Shown here piece by piece: positions 9,853-19,372 of a stretch of DNA of 64,000 nt. A model generated the notes under the pieces. That model saw only the letters and a list, made by a program, of their open reading frames with translations. It made no database searches and was not told where the DNA came from. Within the stretch, counting starts at the first letter, position 1; every line of letters starts with the position of its first letter. The DNA comes from Rhodobacter sp. Its GTDB lineage: Bacteria > Pseudomonadota > Alphaproteobacteria > Rhodobacterales > Rhodobacteraceae. The position numbers and the translations under genes were made by a program. Location: assembly GCA_027484145.1 (NCBI GenBank), contig JAIXUH010000012.1, positions 248,001 through 312,000 of the forward strand, written 5' to 3'.

Positions 9853-11159
9853 CAACTGATCCTTTTCAAGACAAGCGGCGGCTCGTCCGGAGCCGATGTG
9901 GCAACGACATAGGCCGATTGCACTGCGCGCACGGCGGCCTCGGCAGCGTCTTCCGTGGCGGCATGGACCATGGCAAGCGGCACCCCGGCCCCGATCTCTT
10001 CGCCCAGACCGATCAGGTCCGACAGCCCGACCGACGGGTTGATCTTGTCGCCGTCGCGCAGCCGTCCGCCGCCAAGGCGCACCACGGTATGGCCAAGGAT
10101 TTCGGCATCGACTCGCGCGATGAAGCCGTCATCCAGCGCCGGCACTTCGCGCACCACCGCCGCCGAAGGCAGCCTGTCGGGCCAGCGTTCGACGAAATCA
10201 ACCGGACCGCCCTGCGCCGCGACCATGCGGCCGAACCATTCCGCCGCAGACCCCGATTCGAGGGCCTGCTCGATGCGCCCTGCGCCGTCTGCCGCATCGG
10301 CGGCCAGCCCGCCAAGGGCCAGTGCTTCGCCCCCAAGGGCGGCGGTCAGATCCCAGAGCGCCGTGTTGACCGAGCTGCCTGTCAGGGTTTCCATCACCTC
10401 GATCACCTCCAGTGCATTGCCCGCCGCTGTGGCCAAGGGCTGGCTCATATCGGTGATCAGGGCGGAGGTCATGCAGCCGGCCCCTTGCGCCGTGCTGACC
10501 AAGGCACGGGCAAGGGCTTCGGCCTGTGCCAAGGTCTTCATGAAGGCGCCCGAACCGCATTTGACATCCAGCACCAGCCCCTCAAGCCCCGCTGCCAGCT
10601 TCTTGGACAGGATCGAGGCCGTGATCAGGTCGATGCTTTCCACGGTCGATGTCACATCGCGGATTGCATAAAGCCGCTTGTCGGCGGGCGCGATCTCGGC
10701 ACTGGCGGCGACGATGGCGCAGCGGATATCGGTGACCTGACGGCGCAACTGATCTTCGCTGAGGCCGGTGCGAAAGCCGGGGATGGATTCAAGCTTGTCC
10801 AGCGTGCCGCCGGTATGCCCCAGCCCCCGGCCCGAAATCATCGGGACATAAGCGCCGCATGCGGCCAAAGCCGGGGCCAGCAGCAGCGAAATGCAATCAC
10901 CGATGCCGCCGGTGGAGTGTTTGTCCAGCACCGGCCCCGGCAAATCCCACGCCAGCACATGGCCGGAATCGCGCATGGCCCGGGTCAGCGCCACGCGCCC
11001 CTCATCGCCCAAGCCCTTGAGCAGCACTGCCATGGCAAAGGCCCCGGCCTGTGCGTCGGTGACGGCGCCGGAGGCCAGACCTTGGGCAAACCACGTCAGT
11101 TGATCAGGTGCGGGTGCAGTGCCGTCGCGGACCATGGCGATGATGGACCGGGCGTCCAT
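9852..11159 (-). CDS. deoA: Thymidine phosphorylase
   Basis: Phosphorolyses thymidine to thymine and deoxyribose-1-phosphate, the substrate of the next gene product DeoB. The 435-residue protein has the family signature DKHSTGGIGD, followed by PMISGRGLGHTGGTLDKLESI and the KCGSGAFMK stretch. I chose the ATG at 11159 (MDARSII), which overlaps the cdd stop by one base. The longer open frame upstream runs through cdd and is not translated in this frame. It is the second gene of the salvage operon. Confidence 0.96.
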   Translation of the reverse strand: MDARSIIAMVRDGTAPAPDQLTWFAQGLASGAVTDAQAGAFAMAVLLKGLGDEGRVALTRAMRDSGHVLAWDLPGPVLDKHSTGGIGDCISLLLAPALAACGAYVPMISGRGLGHTGGTLDKLESIPGFRTGLSEDQLRRQVTDIRCAIVAASAEIAPADKRLYAIRDVTSTVESIDLITASILSKKLAAGLEGLVLDVKCGSGAFMKTLAQAEALARALVSTAQGAGCMTSALITDMSQPLATAAGNALEVIEVMETLTGSSVNTALWDLTAALGGEALALGGLAADAADGAGRIEQALESGSAAEWFGRMVAAQGGPVDFVERWPDRLPSAAVVREVPALDDGFIARVDAEILGHTVVRLGGGRLRDGDKINPSVGLSDLIGLGEEIGAGVPLAMVHAATEDAAEAAVRAVQSAYVVATSAPDEPPLVLKRIS

Positions 11160-11551
11160 CAGGTGCGGTCCATATGCGCGGCTGTGAACAGGCCGGGCAG
11201 AAGCTCGGCCACCGTCATCACCTTTTGCAACCCTTCGGTGGTGCACAGCGTGACCTTGACATCAAGGTCGGCGAATTCGGCGATCTTTTGCCGGCAGCCA
11301 CCACAAGGGGGCACCGGGGCCGGGCTGTCGGCAATCACGAAAACCTCGGCAATCCGGGTGTCGCCGCTGGCGATCATGGCAGCGATGGCCCCGGCCTCGG
11401 CGCAGGTGCCTTCGGGATAGGCCACGTTTTCCACATTGCAGCCGACATGGACAGCACCCGAGGTGGCCCGCAACGCGGCGCCCACCTTGAACCGGGAATA
11501 AGGGGCATAGGCGCGCAGGCGCACATCAGCAGCAGCTTCGAGCAAGTTCAT
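11159..11551 (-). CDS. cdd: Cytidine deaminase
   Basis: Deaminates cytidine and deoxycytidine to uridine forms. The 130-residue homotetrameric type shows SRFKVGAAL, GCNVEN, the zinc/catalytic CAE motif and PCGGC with two zinc cysteines. The start is ATG at 11551 (MNLLEAAADV). It is the first gene of the operon cdd-deoA-deoB-add-upp, in which every junction is a 1-4 base overlap or a 3-base gap. Expression is therefore expected as one message from the region around 11552-11640. Confidence 0.95.
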   Translation of the reverse strand: MNLLEAAADVRLRAYAPYSRFKVGAALRATSGAVHVGCNVENVAYPEGTCAEAGAIAAMIASGDTRIAEVFVIADSPAPVPPCGGCRQKIAEFADLDVKVTLCTTEGLQKVMTVAELLPGLFTAAHMDRT

Positions 11552-11638
11552 CGGGGGCCCTGTGAGTTTTTGACCATATGGTCGGGAAGATTGCGACCGG
11601 ACGGCCCAAAGTGCAAGCGTGACGCGGGGTGGCCGGCA

Positions 11639-11682
11639 CCGGGAGGGCTGTCTGCCCTCCCGGACCCACCCGAGGATATTTG
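11639..11682 (-). repeat. REP-like intergenic hairpin element, copy 1
   Basis: A perfect 10-bp stem (CCGGGAGGGC at 11639-11648 with GCCCTCCCGG at 11654-11663, 5-base loop) is followed by ACCCACCCGAGGATATTTG. Read along the minus strand, it is an AAATATCC tail then the hairpin. It lies between the cupin gene and cdd, both on the minus strand. A related element in the same orientation relative to transcription lies at 58235-58269. It may act as a terminator or mRNA-processing hairpin. Confidence 0.65.
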
Positions 11683-11696
11683 CAGAACGGGAAGGA

Positions 11697-12779
11697 TCAG
11701 ACGAGGGTCGTGGCCGGATTGCCGGGCAGTGAAACTTCGAGCAGTTCAAGGTCAGGCGTGGCCTCGGCGTAGCGGGTGGCCAGCCCCGGCGGGATCACGA
11801 AGGCATCGCCGGGCGACAGGCGGTAAGGCTCCTTGCCCTCGCCCTCCAGTGTCATGGCACCAGACATCACGAAGGTGAAGAGGATGTCGCCGCTGTGGCG
11901 TGTCCAAGGGGCGATGCCATCGGGGCGGGCGACCATGACAGAGGCCACGCCCTTGGTATTGGTGTTGATGGTGGTGTCGCGTGCGGCAAATCCGGGGATG
12001 CGGAAGGGCGCGAACTGGCCTTTTGCGCCGATGTTATGGACAAAGCGCTGACCCTGCCATTCGCGGTCGGGGCGCAGGTCGGGGGTGGGCAGGGCCATGG
12101 TATGGTCGATCTCGGTCACATGTTCGGCGGGAACACCGATTTCGATGACCTCGATCCCGTCGGAGGCCTGCAGAACGCGGTGGCGGATTTCGGGGGGCTG
12201 GATGAAGCAATCGCCTGCCGTGAGACGAATCGGGCCGCCCTGATCTTCGTAGAGCACATCGACCCAGCCCTTGATGCAGAAGATGAGTTGAAAGCCGACC
12301 TTGTGAAAATGCACCATGTCGGGAACCGGGCCGCCATCGGGGATGCGGATATGGCTGGCGATCATCGCGCCGCCTAGCCGGGAGGGGACGAGGTCGCGGT
12401 AATGCATACCGGCGCGACCGATCACCCAAGGGGCCTGATCGGTCAGACGGCGCACGACGAAGGCATGTTCGGTGGCAGGCAGCACGAGGGGTGGATTGAG
12501 GTCGTCAATCTCGATCCTTGTGCCGTTGGGGGCTACAAGTTCCCGGGCGCCATTGGCAAAGCTGTCGGGTGCATCTGTCAGGATGCGCAGGGTGCCGGGC
12601 GCTTCGGCTGCGCCTTTTTGCAGACGCAGACGCAGGCCATGGCCGGAGAGCACAGCCACCTCGGGGTTGTCGGCGGGATAGATCATGTCGAGCCGCATGT
12701 TCAGCACCTTGGTGAAGAACGGCAGGTCGTCCCGCAGTTCGGTTGTGGGCAACCTGATTTCAGCGCGCGTTTCGGTCAT
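11697..12779 (-). CDS. Bicupin protein with VOC-like N-terminus
   Basis: A 360-residue cytosolic protein. Residues about 10-125 read like a glyoxalase/VOC fold (RDDLPFFTKVLNM ... LSGHGLRLRLQKG). After that come two cupin barrels. The first (about 140-250) has HFHKVGFQ and a later IRHRVLQ, typical metal-binding histidines. The second (about 290-360) has WTRHSGDILF and PGDAFVIPPG but fewer clear ligands. A role in handling small oxygenated metabolites is likely, but the substrate is unknown. The ATG at 12779 was chosen because upstream codons lack conserved character. It is divergent from maeB with 142 bases between, and upstream of the nucleoside operon. Confidence 0.75.
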   Translation of the reverse strand: MTETRAEIRLPTTELRDDLPFFTKVLNMRLDMIYPADNPEVAVLSGHGLRLRLQKGAAEAPGTLRILTDAPDSFANGARELVAPNGTRIEIDDLNPPLVLPATEHAFVVRRLTDQAPWVIGRAGMHYRDLVPSRLGGAMIASHIRIPDGGPVPDMVHFHKVGFQLIFCIKGWVDVLYEDQGGPIRLTAGDCFIQPPEIRHRVLQASDGIEVIEIGVPAEHVTEIDHTMALPTPDLRPDREWQGQRFVHNIGAKGQFAPFRIPGFAARDTTINTNTKGVASVMVARPDGIAPWTRHSGDILFTFVMSGAMTLEGEGKEPYRLSPGDAFVIPPGLATRYAEATPDLELLEVSLPGNPATTLV

Positions 12780-12921
12780 GGTCTGTGCCTCCGTCTTTTG
12801 CAGCCATGGTGTGGGGCGCGGGGCGGATTTGCAAGCCACGGCGACCGCAGGAAGGCAAAGGGCAGGTTGGCGGGCGGCAACAGATGGTTTAAGGGTAAAC
12901 CAAAATCTGCGGGAGGTGGAC

Positions 12922-15201
12922 ATGGACGAAGCGCGCAACGATAATGCCCGTCAGGCGGCGTTGGATTATCATGAGTTTCCCAAGCCCGGAAAGCTGGAAA
13001 TCCGCGCCACCAAGCCGCTTGCCAACGGGCGCGATCTGAGCCGCGCCTATTCACCTGGGGTGGCCGAGGCCTGTCTGGAGATCAAGGCCGACCCGTCAAC
13101 CGCCAGCCGCTATACCAGCCGGGGCAACCTTGTGGCGGTGGTGACGAACGGGACGGCCGTTTTGGGCCTTGGCAATATCGGGGCTTTGGCGTCGAAGCCG
13201 GTGATGGAGGGCAAGGCGGTCCTGTTCAAGAAGTTCGCCAATATCGACTGTTTTGATATCGAGGTGAATGAGCCGGACCCTGTGCGGCTGGCCGAGATCG
13301 TCTGCGCGCTGGAGCCGACCTTTGGCGCCATCAACCTTGAGGACATCAAGGCGCCGGATTGTTTCATCGTTGAACAATATTGCCGTGACCGCATGAACAT
13401 TCCGGTCTTTCATGATGACCAGCATGGCACGGCGATCGTTGTGGGCGCAGCGGCGACCAATGCACTGATCGTCGCCGGTAAGGCGTTTGACCAGATCAAG
13501 GTGGTGTCCACCGGCGGCGGGGCGGCGGGAATCGCCTGCCTCGAGATGCTGGTCAAACTGGGCGTGCGGCGCGAGAACGTCTGGCTGTGCGATCTGGAGG
13601 GGCTGGTCTATCAGGGCCGCGTGGCGCAGATGACACCGCAAAAGGCGGCCTTTGCGCAGGGCACAGTGGCGGCCACACTGGCCGATGTGATGGACGGGGC
13701 CGATCTGTTTCTGGGCCTGTCGGGGCCGGGCGTTCTGACGCCCGAGATGGTGGGCAAGATGGCGGCCAAGCCGATCATCTTTGCATTGGCCAACCCGACG
13801 CCGGAAATCTTGCCCGAGCAGGTGCGCGCCGTGGCGCCGGATGCGATCATGGCGACGGGGCGGTCTGATTTTCCCAATCAGGTCAACAACGTGCTGTGCT
13901 TTCCCTTCATCTTTCGCGGGGCGCTGGATGTGGGGGCCACCACGATCAACGACGAGATGAAGATTGCCTGCATCGAGGGGATCGCGGCCCTTGCGCGGGC
14001 CACCACGAGTGCCGAAGCCGCCGCCGCCTATCGGGGCGAGACGCTGAGTTTTGGGCCGGATTACCTGATCCCCAAGCCGTTTGACCCCCGCTTGATTGGC
14101 GTGGTGGCCAGTGCCGTGGCCAAGGCCGCGATGGAAACCGGGGTGGCACGGCGGCCTTTGGTGGATCTGGACGCCTACAAGCGGCAACTGGACGGGTCGG
14201 TGTTCAAATCGGCGCTGCTGATGCGCCCGGTGTTCGAGGCGAGCAAACTCGCCAGCCGCCGGATTGTGTTTGCCGAAGGCGAGGATGAGCGTGTGCTGCG
14301 GGCCGCCAATGCCATGCTGGAGGAAACCACCGACCTGCCTATCCTGATCGGTCGCCCCGAAGTGGTCGAGGCGCGGTGCGAACGGGCGGGCCTGCCGATT
14401 CGCCCGGGGCGCGACTTCATGATCGTGAACCCGGAAAATGACCCGCGCTACCGCGACTATTGGGGCACCTATCACGAGTTGATGTCGCGCCGTGGAGTCA
14501 CACCCGACATCGCCCGCGCGGTAATGCGGACCAACACAACCGCGATTGCCGCCGTGATGGTGCACCGCGATGAGGCCGACAGCATGATCTGCGGTACCTT
14601 TGGCCAGTATCTGTGGCATCTCGGCTATGTCCGGCAGGTGCTGGCGCGCGACGGGTTACACCCGGTGGCGGCCTTGTCGCTGATGATTCTGGAAGATGGC
14701 CCGCTGTTCATTGCCGACACGCATGTGCATGCCGAACCCACGCCGCAGCAGATCATGGAAACCGTCATCGGGGCCGCCCGGCATGTGCGCCGCTTTGGCC
14801 TGACGCCCAAGATTGCGCTGTGCACGCAAAGCCAGTTCGGCAACATGGACAACCCCAATGCGCTGCGGATGCGGCAGGCGTTGGAACACCTCGACGCGCG
14901 CGAGCCCGATTTCAGCTATGAGGGCGAGATGAATGTGGATGCGGCGCTGGATCAGGCGATCCGCGACCGTTTGCTGCCCCATGCACGCTATCAGGGGGCG
15001 GCAAATGTGCTGGTGTTTGCAAGTGCCGATGCCGCATCAGGGGTGCGAAACATTCTTAAGATGAAGGCGGGCGGGCTGGAAGTCGGCCCGATCCTGATGG
15101 GCATGGGCAACAAGGCGCATGTGGTGACACCGTCGATCACCGCGCGGGGGTTGCTGAACATGTCGGCCATCGCGGGCACGCCGGTGGCGCACTACGGCTA
15201 G
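12922..15201 (+). CDS. maeB: NADP-dependent malic enzyme with phosphotransacetylase-like C-terminal domain
   Basis: Oxidative decarboxylation of malate to pyruvate with NADP+ reduction, supplying NADPH and pyruvate during growth on C4 acids or acetate. The 759-residue product has the malic enzyme N-terminal and NAD-binding domains (residues about 20-430), with [21 protein letters not shown] and a [10 protein letters not shown] Rossmann turn. A phosphotransacetylase-like regulatory domain follows (about 435-759), which binds acetyl-CoA-type effectors in homologues. This length and layout are standard for proteobacterial MaeB. The ATG at 12922 follows a GGGAGG Shine-Dalgarno. Confidence 0.95.
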   Translation: MDEARNDNARQAALDYHEFPKPGKLEIRATKPLANGRDLSRAYSPGVAEACLEIKADPSTASRYTSRGNLVAVVTNGTAVLGLGNIGALASKPVMEGKAVLFKKFANIDCFDIEVNEPDPVRLAEIVCALEPTFGAINLEDIKAPDCFIVEQYCRDRMNIPVFHDDQHGTAIVVGAAATNALIVAGKAFDQIKVVSTGGGAAGIACLEMLVKLGVRRENVWLCDLEGLVYQGRVAQMTPQKAAFAQGTVAATLADVMDGADLFLGLSGPGVLTPEMVGKMAAKPIIFALANPTPEILPEQVRAVAPDAIMATGRSDFPNQVNNVLCFPFIFRGALDVGATTINDEMKIACIEGIAALARATTSAEAAAAYRGETLSFGPDYLIPKPFDPRLIGVVASAVAKAAMETGVARRPLVDLDAYKRQLDGSVFKSALLMRPVFEASKLASRRIVFAEGEDERVLRAANAMLEETTDLPILIGRPEVVEARCERAGLPIRPGRDFMIVNPENDPRYRDYWGTYHELMSRRGVTPDIARAVMRTNTTAIAAVMVHRDEADSMICGTFGQYLWHLGYVRQVLARDGLHPVAALSLMILEDGPLFIADTHVHAEPTPQQIMETVIGAARHVRRFGLTPKIALCTQSQFGNMDNPNALRMRQALEHLDAREPDFSYEGEMNVDAALDQAIRDRLLPHARYQGAANVLVFASADAASGVRNILKMKAGGLEVGPILMGMGNKAHVVTPSITARGLLNMSAIAGTPVAHYG

Positions 15202-15224
15202 GCCCGCGAATCTGCGGCCCGCAC

Positions 15225-15345
15225 TTCGCAAATGGCGGACAATCCGTCAGCCAAACTTTGCAAAGTGTGGGGCGCTTCGCTTGTTTTCATCCGGATCGGC
15301 GCGATTTGCAAAAATTTGCACCCCAGCCTTGCGAAAATCTGCAAA
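15225..15345 (+). promoter_or_regulatory. TTTGCAAA-type operator cluster upstream of prpE
   Basis: Several copies of a TTTGCAAA-like word lie in front of prpE. They are TTCGCAAA at 15225-15232, CTTTGCAAAG (perfect palindrome) at 15256-15265, TTTGCAAA at 15305-15312 with TTTGCA at 15315-15320, and a diverged pair CTTGCGAA (15328) and TCTGCAAA (15338). Within each pair the repeat spacing is ten bases, one helical turn. ScfR/RamB-family regulators such as PccR of Rhodobacter recognise TTTGCAAA-type sites at propionyl-CoA genes, so this is probably a propionyl-CoA-responsive operator. Confidence 0.65.
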
Positions 15346-15446
15346 CATTTGGTCGCACCCGGCCACTGTGACCGGTAACAGCGTTGATTGCTGCCGTCGC
15401 AATGCCGTAACACAGCGCGCAAGCGTATGGAGGAGGCGCGGCGGAT

Positions 15447-17339
15447 ATGGGTTATGCGGATATCTATGCAAAGTGGAAGGCCGATCCTGACGGGTTCTGG
15501 CTGGACGCCGCCGGCACCATCGACTGGGACCGCAAGCCAACGCGCGGGCTGAACGACGACCGTGCCCCCCTGTATGAATGGTTCACCGATAGCATGGTCA
15601 ACACCTGCTGGAACGCGGTGGACCGCCATGTGCTGGCCGGGCGTGGCGCGCAGCCTGCCATCATCCACGACAGCCCGGTGACGGGCACCAAGCACGTTAT
15701 CACCTATGCCGAGTTGCAGGACCGCGTGGCGCGGCTGGCCGGGGCACTGCAGGCCAAGGGCATCGCCAAAGGCGACCGCGTCATCATCTATATGCCGATG
15801 GTGCCGGAGGCGCTGGAGGCGATGCTGGCCTGCGCGCGGATCGGGGCCATTCATTCGGTGGTCTTCGGCGGCTTTGCGGCGGCCGAACTTGCCGTCCGCA
15901 TCGATGACTGCACGCCAAAGGCGATCATCGCGGCAAGCTGTGGGATAGAGCCGTCACGCGTGGTGCATTACAAGCCACTGTTGGACGGGGCCATCGACAT
16001 GGCCACCCACAAGCCCGATTTCTGCGTGATCTTTCAGCGCGAACAGGAAGTGGCAAAGCTGGTCGAAGGGCGCGACCATGACTGGCATGGCTTTCAGTTC
16101 GGGGCCGAACCCGCCGATTGCCTGCCGGTCGAGGGCAATCACCCGGCCTATATCCTGTATACATCTGGCACCACGGGGGCGCCCAAAGGTGTGGTCCGCC
16201 CCACAGGCGGGCATCTGGTGGCGTTGAACTGGACCATGCGCGCGATCTATGACTGCGGCCCTGGCGATGTGTTCTGGGCCGCGTCCGATGTAGGTTGGGT
16301 CGTGGGTCACAGCTATATCTGCTATGGCCCGCTGATTGCTGGCTGCACAACGATTGTCTATGAGGGCAAGCCTGTCGGCACGCCCGATGCCGGTGCCTTC
16401 TGGCGGGTGATGCAGGAACACAGGGTCAAAAGCTTTTTCACCGCCCCCACCGCCCTGCGCGCGATCAAGCGTGACGATCCCGAAGGCAAGCTGGTGGCAG
16501 ACTATGATCTGTCAGGGCTGAAGGCGCTGTATCTGGCGGGCGAAAGGGCCGACCCCGATACCATTCTGTGGGCGCAGCGGCACCTGAAGGTGCCGGTGGT
16601 GGACCATTGGTGGCAGACCGAAACAGGCTATGCCATTGCCGCCAACCCCTTGGGGATCGAGGCGCTGCCGGTCAAGATCGGCAGCCCTTCAGTCGCCATG
16701 CCCGGTTTTGACGTGCAGGTACTGGATGAAGGCGGGCATCAGGTCTCGTCGGGCACCTTGGGGGCCATCGCCATCAAGCTGCCCCTGCCCCCCGGCACCT
16801 TGCCCACGCTATGGAACGCGGAAGAGCGCTTCCGCAAAAGCTATCTGACCCATTTCCCCGGATATTATGAGACGGGCGATGCAGGCTATGTCGATGGCGA
16901 CGGCTATCTTTACATCATGGCGCGCACCGATGACGTGATCAACGTGGCGGGCCACAGGCTGAGCACGGGCGCGATGGAAGAGGTTCTCGCCTCGCACCGC
17001 GACGTGGCCGAATGCGCGGTGATCGGCGTGGCCGATGATCTGAAGGGGCAATCGCCACTGGGGTTCTTGTGCCTGAACAAGGGCACGAACCGCGCCCATG
17101 CTGATGTTGTCAAGGAATGCGTGGCCCTGATGCGCGACAGGATTGGCCCGGTGGCCGATTTCAAGCGCGCGGTGGTGGTGGACAGGTTGCCGAAAACGCG
17201 GTCAGGCAAGATCCTGCGCGCCACCATGGTCAAGATCGCCGACGGCCAGACATGGAAGATGCCAGCCACCATTGATGACCCCGCCATTCTGGACGAAATC
17301 ACCGTAGCGTTGCAAAGCCTTGGGTTGGCGAAACCCTAG
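15447..17339 (+). CDS. prpE: Propionate--CoA ligase (propionyl-CoA synthetase)
   Basis: Activates propionate with ATP and CoA to propionyl-CoA. The 630-residue ANL enzyme has the PrpE/Acs architecture: N-terminal ACAS_N-like segment, YTSGTTGAPKGVVRP, the HWWQTETG motif, DVINVAGHRLSTG and the catalytic lysine in LPKTRSGKILR. Overall wording follows PrpE rather than Acs (for example SDVGWVVGHSYICYGPL). The ATG at 15447 has AGGAGG upstream. The TTTGCAAA repeats just upstream suggest control by a short-chain acyl-CoA-sensing regulator of the ScfR/PccR family, consistent with the assigned substrate. Confidence 0.93.
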   Translation: MGYADIYAKWKADPDGFWLDAAGTIDWDRKPTRGLNDDRAPLYEWFTDSMVNTCWNAVDRHVLAGRGAQPAIIHDSPVTGTKHVITYAELQDRVARLAGALQAKGIAKGDRVIIYMPMVPEALEAMLACARIGAIHSVVFGGFAAAELAVRIDDCTPKAIIAASCGIEPSRVVHYKPLLDGAIDMATHKPDFCVIFQREQEVAKLVEGRDHDWHGFQFGAEPADCLPVEGNHPAYILYTSGTTGAPKGVVRPTGGHLVALNWTMRAIYDCGPGDVFWAASDVGWVVGHSYICYGPLIAGCTTIVYEGKPVGTPDAGAFWRVMQEHRVKSFFTAPTALRAIKRDDPEGKLVADYDLSGLKALYLAGERADPDTILWAQRHLKVPVVDHWWQTETGYAIAANPLGIEALPVKIGSPSVAMPGFDVQVLDEGGHQVSSGTLGAIAIKLPLPPGTLPTLWNAEERFRKSYLTHFPGYYETGDAGYVDGDGYLYIMARTDDVINVAGHRLSTGAMEEVLASHRDVAECAVIGVADDLKGQSPLGFLCLNKGTNRAHADVVKECVALMRDRIGPVADFKRAVVVDRLPKTRSGKILRATMVKIADGQTWKMPATIDDPAILDEITVALQSLGLAKP

Positions 17340-17363
17340 CATTGTGCCCGCCATGGTTGATCT

Positions 17364-17388
17364 GGGGGGCTGGACTTCGCCGCCCCCC
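17364..17388 (+). terminator. GC-rich hairpin after prpE
   Basis: GGGGGGC (17364-17370) pairs with GCCCCCC (17382-17388), extendable by GG/CC across a bulged T. It lies between prpE and the next gene. There is no U-tract, so termination is only possible, not shown. Confidence 0.45.
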
Positions 17389-17404
17389 ACGATAGGCTTG
17401 TGCC

Positions 17405-17947
17405 ATGGCAGACCATGGCCCCCATGACGATGCACGGCTGACGCCGGATCGCGCGCCCAATGCGGGGGCCGCGCAATCGTTGGCTGCGTGCCTGTCGATG
17501 CTGTCCAAGCTTGACCTGCCCGATGCGGCACGCCCGCTGATCCAACGGGCCGAACGTCTGATGCGCGAACTGTTTCCGCCAGACAATGGGCTGGTCGATC
17601 AGACCACCTTTGTCGGGCTTCTGGAACTGGCAGGGCCTGACATCGCCCCCGAAATGCTGGCCCAACTGACCGAAGACCTGCGCATGCAGGAAAATGGGCT
17701 GCCTGACGCGATTGCCGCGCGCGACTGGGCGGCGGTGCGCAGCCGGACCCATGTTTTGCTGGCGCTTGCCGGGTCGGTCGGCGCCAATGCCTTGTATCGC
17801 CGCCTGCGGATGCTGAACCATGCGGCGCATGCGGCAGATGCGGGCAAGGCGGAACTGCTGAATGACGCGGTGATGCGCGACCTTGTCCTGTTGCGCGACT
17901 TTATCGCAGAGGCCCGCCTGCAACTGGCCACCAAAAGGCAGACCTGA
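17405..17947 (+). CDS. Hpt (histidine phosphotransfer) domain protein
   Basis: A 180-residue soluble, all-helical protein. Residues about 60-175 match the Hpt fold. VRSRTHVLLALAGSVGA has the pattern of the phosphorylated helix (H-x-L-x-G-S-x-x-x-G) with His116 as the candidate phosphoacceptor. It has no catalytic or receiver domain. It lies two bases upstream of a sigma-54-dependent response regulator and is surely co-transcribed with it. By analogy with the Vibrio LuxU-LuxO pair, it would relay phosphate from an unlinked hybrid sensor kinase to that regulator. The Hpt assignment is from motif reading only. No kinase is encoded nearby. Confidence 0.7.
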   Translation: MADHGPHDDARLTPDRAPNAGAAQSLAACLSMLSKLDLPDAARPLIQRAERLMRELFPPDNGLVDQTTFVGLLELAGPDIAPEMLAQLTEDLRMQENGLPDAIAARDWAAVRSRTHVLLALAGSVGANALYRRLRMLNHAAHAADAGKAELLNDAVMRDLVLLRDFIAEARLQLATKRQT

Positions 17948-17949
17948 CC

Positions 17950-19368
17950 ATGGCCGCCGTTGCAAAACCCGCCCCCCTGCTGCTGATCGAGGACACGCCG
18001 TCCCTTCAGATGGTCTACCGGTCGGTTCTGACCACCGCCGGGCACGAGGTGCGCACCGCAGCGACCGCCGCCGAAGGGATGCGTGCCTTTCAGGAGTCGG
18101 GCGCCCGCATCGTTCTTTTGGATCTGATGCTGCCCGACCGGGACGGGCTTTTGGTGATGCAGGACATGCTGTCCCTGCGGCCGGGAACGCATATCATCGT
18201 CATCACGGCCAATGCCTCGATCAACAAGGCGGTCGAGGCGATGCGGGCCGGTGCCCATGATTTTCTGGTCAAGCCATTTGACGAGGCGCGGTTCCTGAGC
18301 GCAGTCGAAAATGCCGGGGCCCCCCCTGCCGGTCAGCGCCCGGCGCGCACATCGGTTGCAGCCCCACGCAATGCGGAACTGGCGGAAAGCGCCGGGCAGG
18401 CGCAGGAAATCTTCATCGGCTCGTCCGCGGCGATGTCGCGGGTGCATGCCAAGATCCGGTCAGTGGCGCCCTCCATGGCCACCGTGTTCATCACCGGGGA
18501 AAGCGGCACCGGCAAAGAATTGTGCGCCCTAGCCATTCACGCCAACAGCCCACGCCATGGCGGACCGTTCATCGCCCTCAACTGCGGGGCCATTCCACAA
18601 GACTTGCTGGAATCCGAGGTGTTCGGCCATATCAAGGGCAGTTTCACCGGCGCAATTTCCGACAAACCGGGGGCCGCTGCGGCCGCCGATGGTGGCACGC
18701 TGTTTCTGGACGAGATTTGCGAAATGGCCCCCGCCTTGCAGACCAAACTGCTGCGGTTCCTGCAAACCTCGACCGTGCAGCCTGTGGGGGCGACACGCCC
18801 GCGCAAGGTCAATGTGCGCATCGTCTGCGCCACCAACCGCGACCCCCTTGATGCCGTCCGGCGGGGCGAGTTCCGTGAGGACCTTTATTATCGGCTTTTC
18901 GTCGTGCCTGTGCACATGCCACCGCTGCGCGACCGTGGCGATGACGTGATCGAGATTGCCCAAGCCGCCCTGCACCGTTTCGCCCGCGAAGAGGGGCGGC
19001 AGTTTGATGGCTTGTCTGCAGATGTCTGCAATCTGTTCCGCAGCCTGCCATGGCCGGGCAATGTGCGGCAATTGTTGAACGTAATGCGCAACGTGGTCGT
19101 GTTGCATGACGGGGGGCGGGTGGAGCTTTCCATGCTGCCCGACGTGCTGGGTGACCCCGCAGCCCCGGCCGCAGCCGCCGTGCCGGTCGCATCGGCCCCG
19201 CTCAAGCTGGAGGGGCTGATCGGCCGCTCGATGGCCGAGGTGGAGCGGCTGGTGATTGAGGAAACCATCGCGCGCCATGGCGGGTCGGTGACCAAAGCCT
19301 CACGTGTGCTGGACCTGTCGCCATCCACGATCTATCGCAAGCTGGAAAGCTGGGGCAGCAAGGCCTGA
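17950..19368 (+). CDS. Sigma-54-dependent response regulator (NtrC/LuxO type)
   Basis: A 472-residue transcription activator with three domains. The receiver domain (residues 9-125) has the acidic pair in LLIEDTPS, phosphoacceptor Asp58 in VLLDLMLPD, and the conserved Lys in LVKPF. The AAA+ domain (about 155-385) has Walker A GESGTGKE, the sigma-54 contact loop GSFTGA, Walker B GGTLFLDEI and an arginine-finger region. The C-terminal Fis-type HTH is GSVTKASRVLDLSPSTIYRKL. The usual loop is GAFTGA, and here Ala is replaced by Ser. It should activate sigma-54 promoters when phosphorylated, probably via the adjacent Hpt protein. The targets are unknown. It is convergent with nadK, four bases apart. 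Confidence 0.93.
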   Translation: MAAVAKPAPLLLIEDTPSLQMVYRSVLTTAGHEVRTAATAAEGMRAFQESGARIVLLDLMLPDRDGLLVMQDMLSLRPGTHIIVITANASINKAVEAMRAGAHDFLVKPFDEARFLSAVENAGAPPAGQRPARTSVAAPRNAELAESAGQAQEIFIGSSAAMSRVHAKIRSVAPSMATVFITGESGTGKELCALAIHANSPRHGGPFIALNCGAIPQDLLESEVFGHIKGSFTGAISDKPGAAAAADGGTLFLDEICEMAPALQTKLLRFLQTSTVQPVGATRPRKVNVRIVCATNRDPLDAVRRGEFREDLYYRLFVVPVHMPPLRDRGDDVIEIAQAALHRFAREEGRQFDGLSADVCNLFRSLPWPGNVRQLLNVMRNVVVLHDGGRVELSMLPDVLGDPAAPAAAAVPVASAPLKLEGLIGRSMAEVERLVIEETIARHGGSVTKASRVLDLSPSTIYRKLESWGSKA

Positions 19369-19372
19369 GCGG

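Noticed and set aside
9918-11420. 500-codon plus-strand frame opposite deoA
   Set aside because: Antisense shadow. Composition typical of reversed high-GC coding sequence.
13096-14619. 507-codon minus-strand frame opposite maeB
   Set aside because: Antisense shadow of malic enzyme. His/Arg/Gly-rich, no motif.
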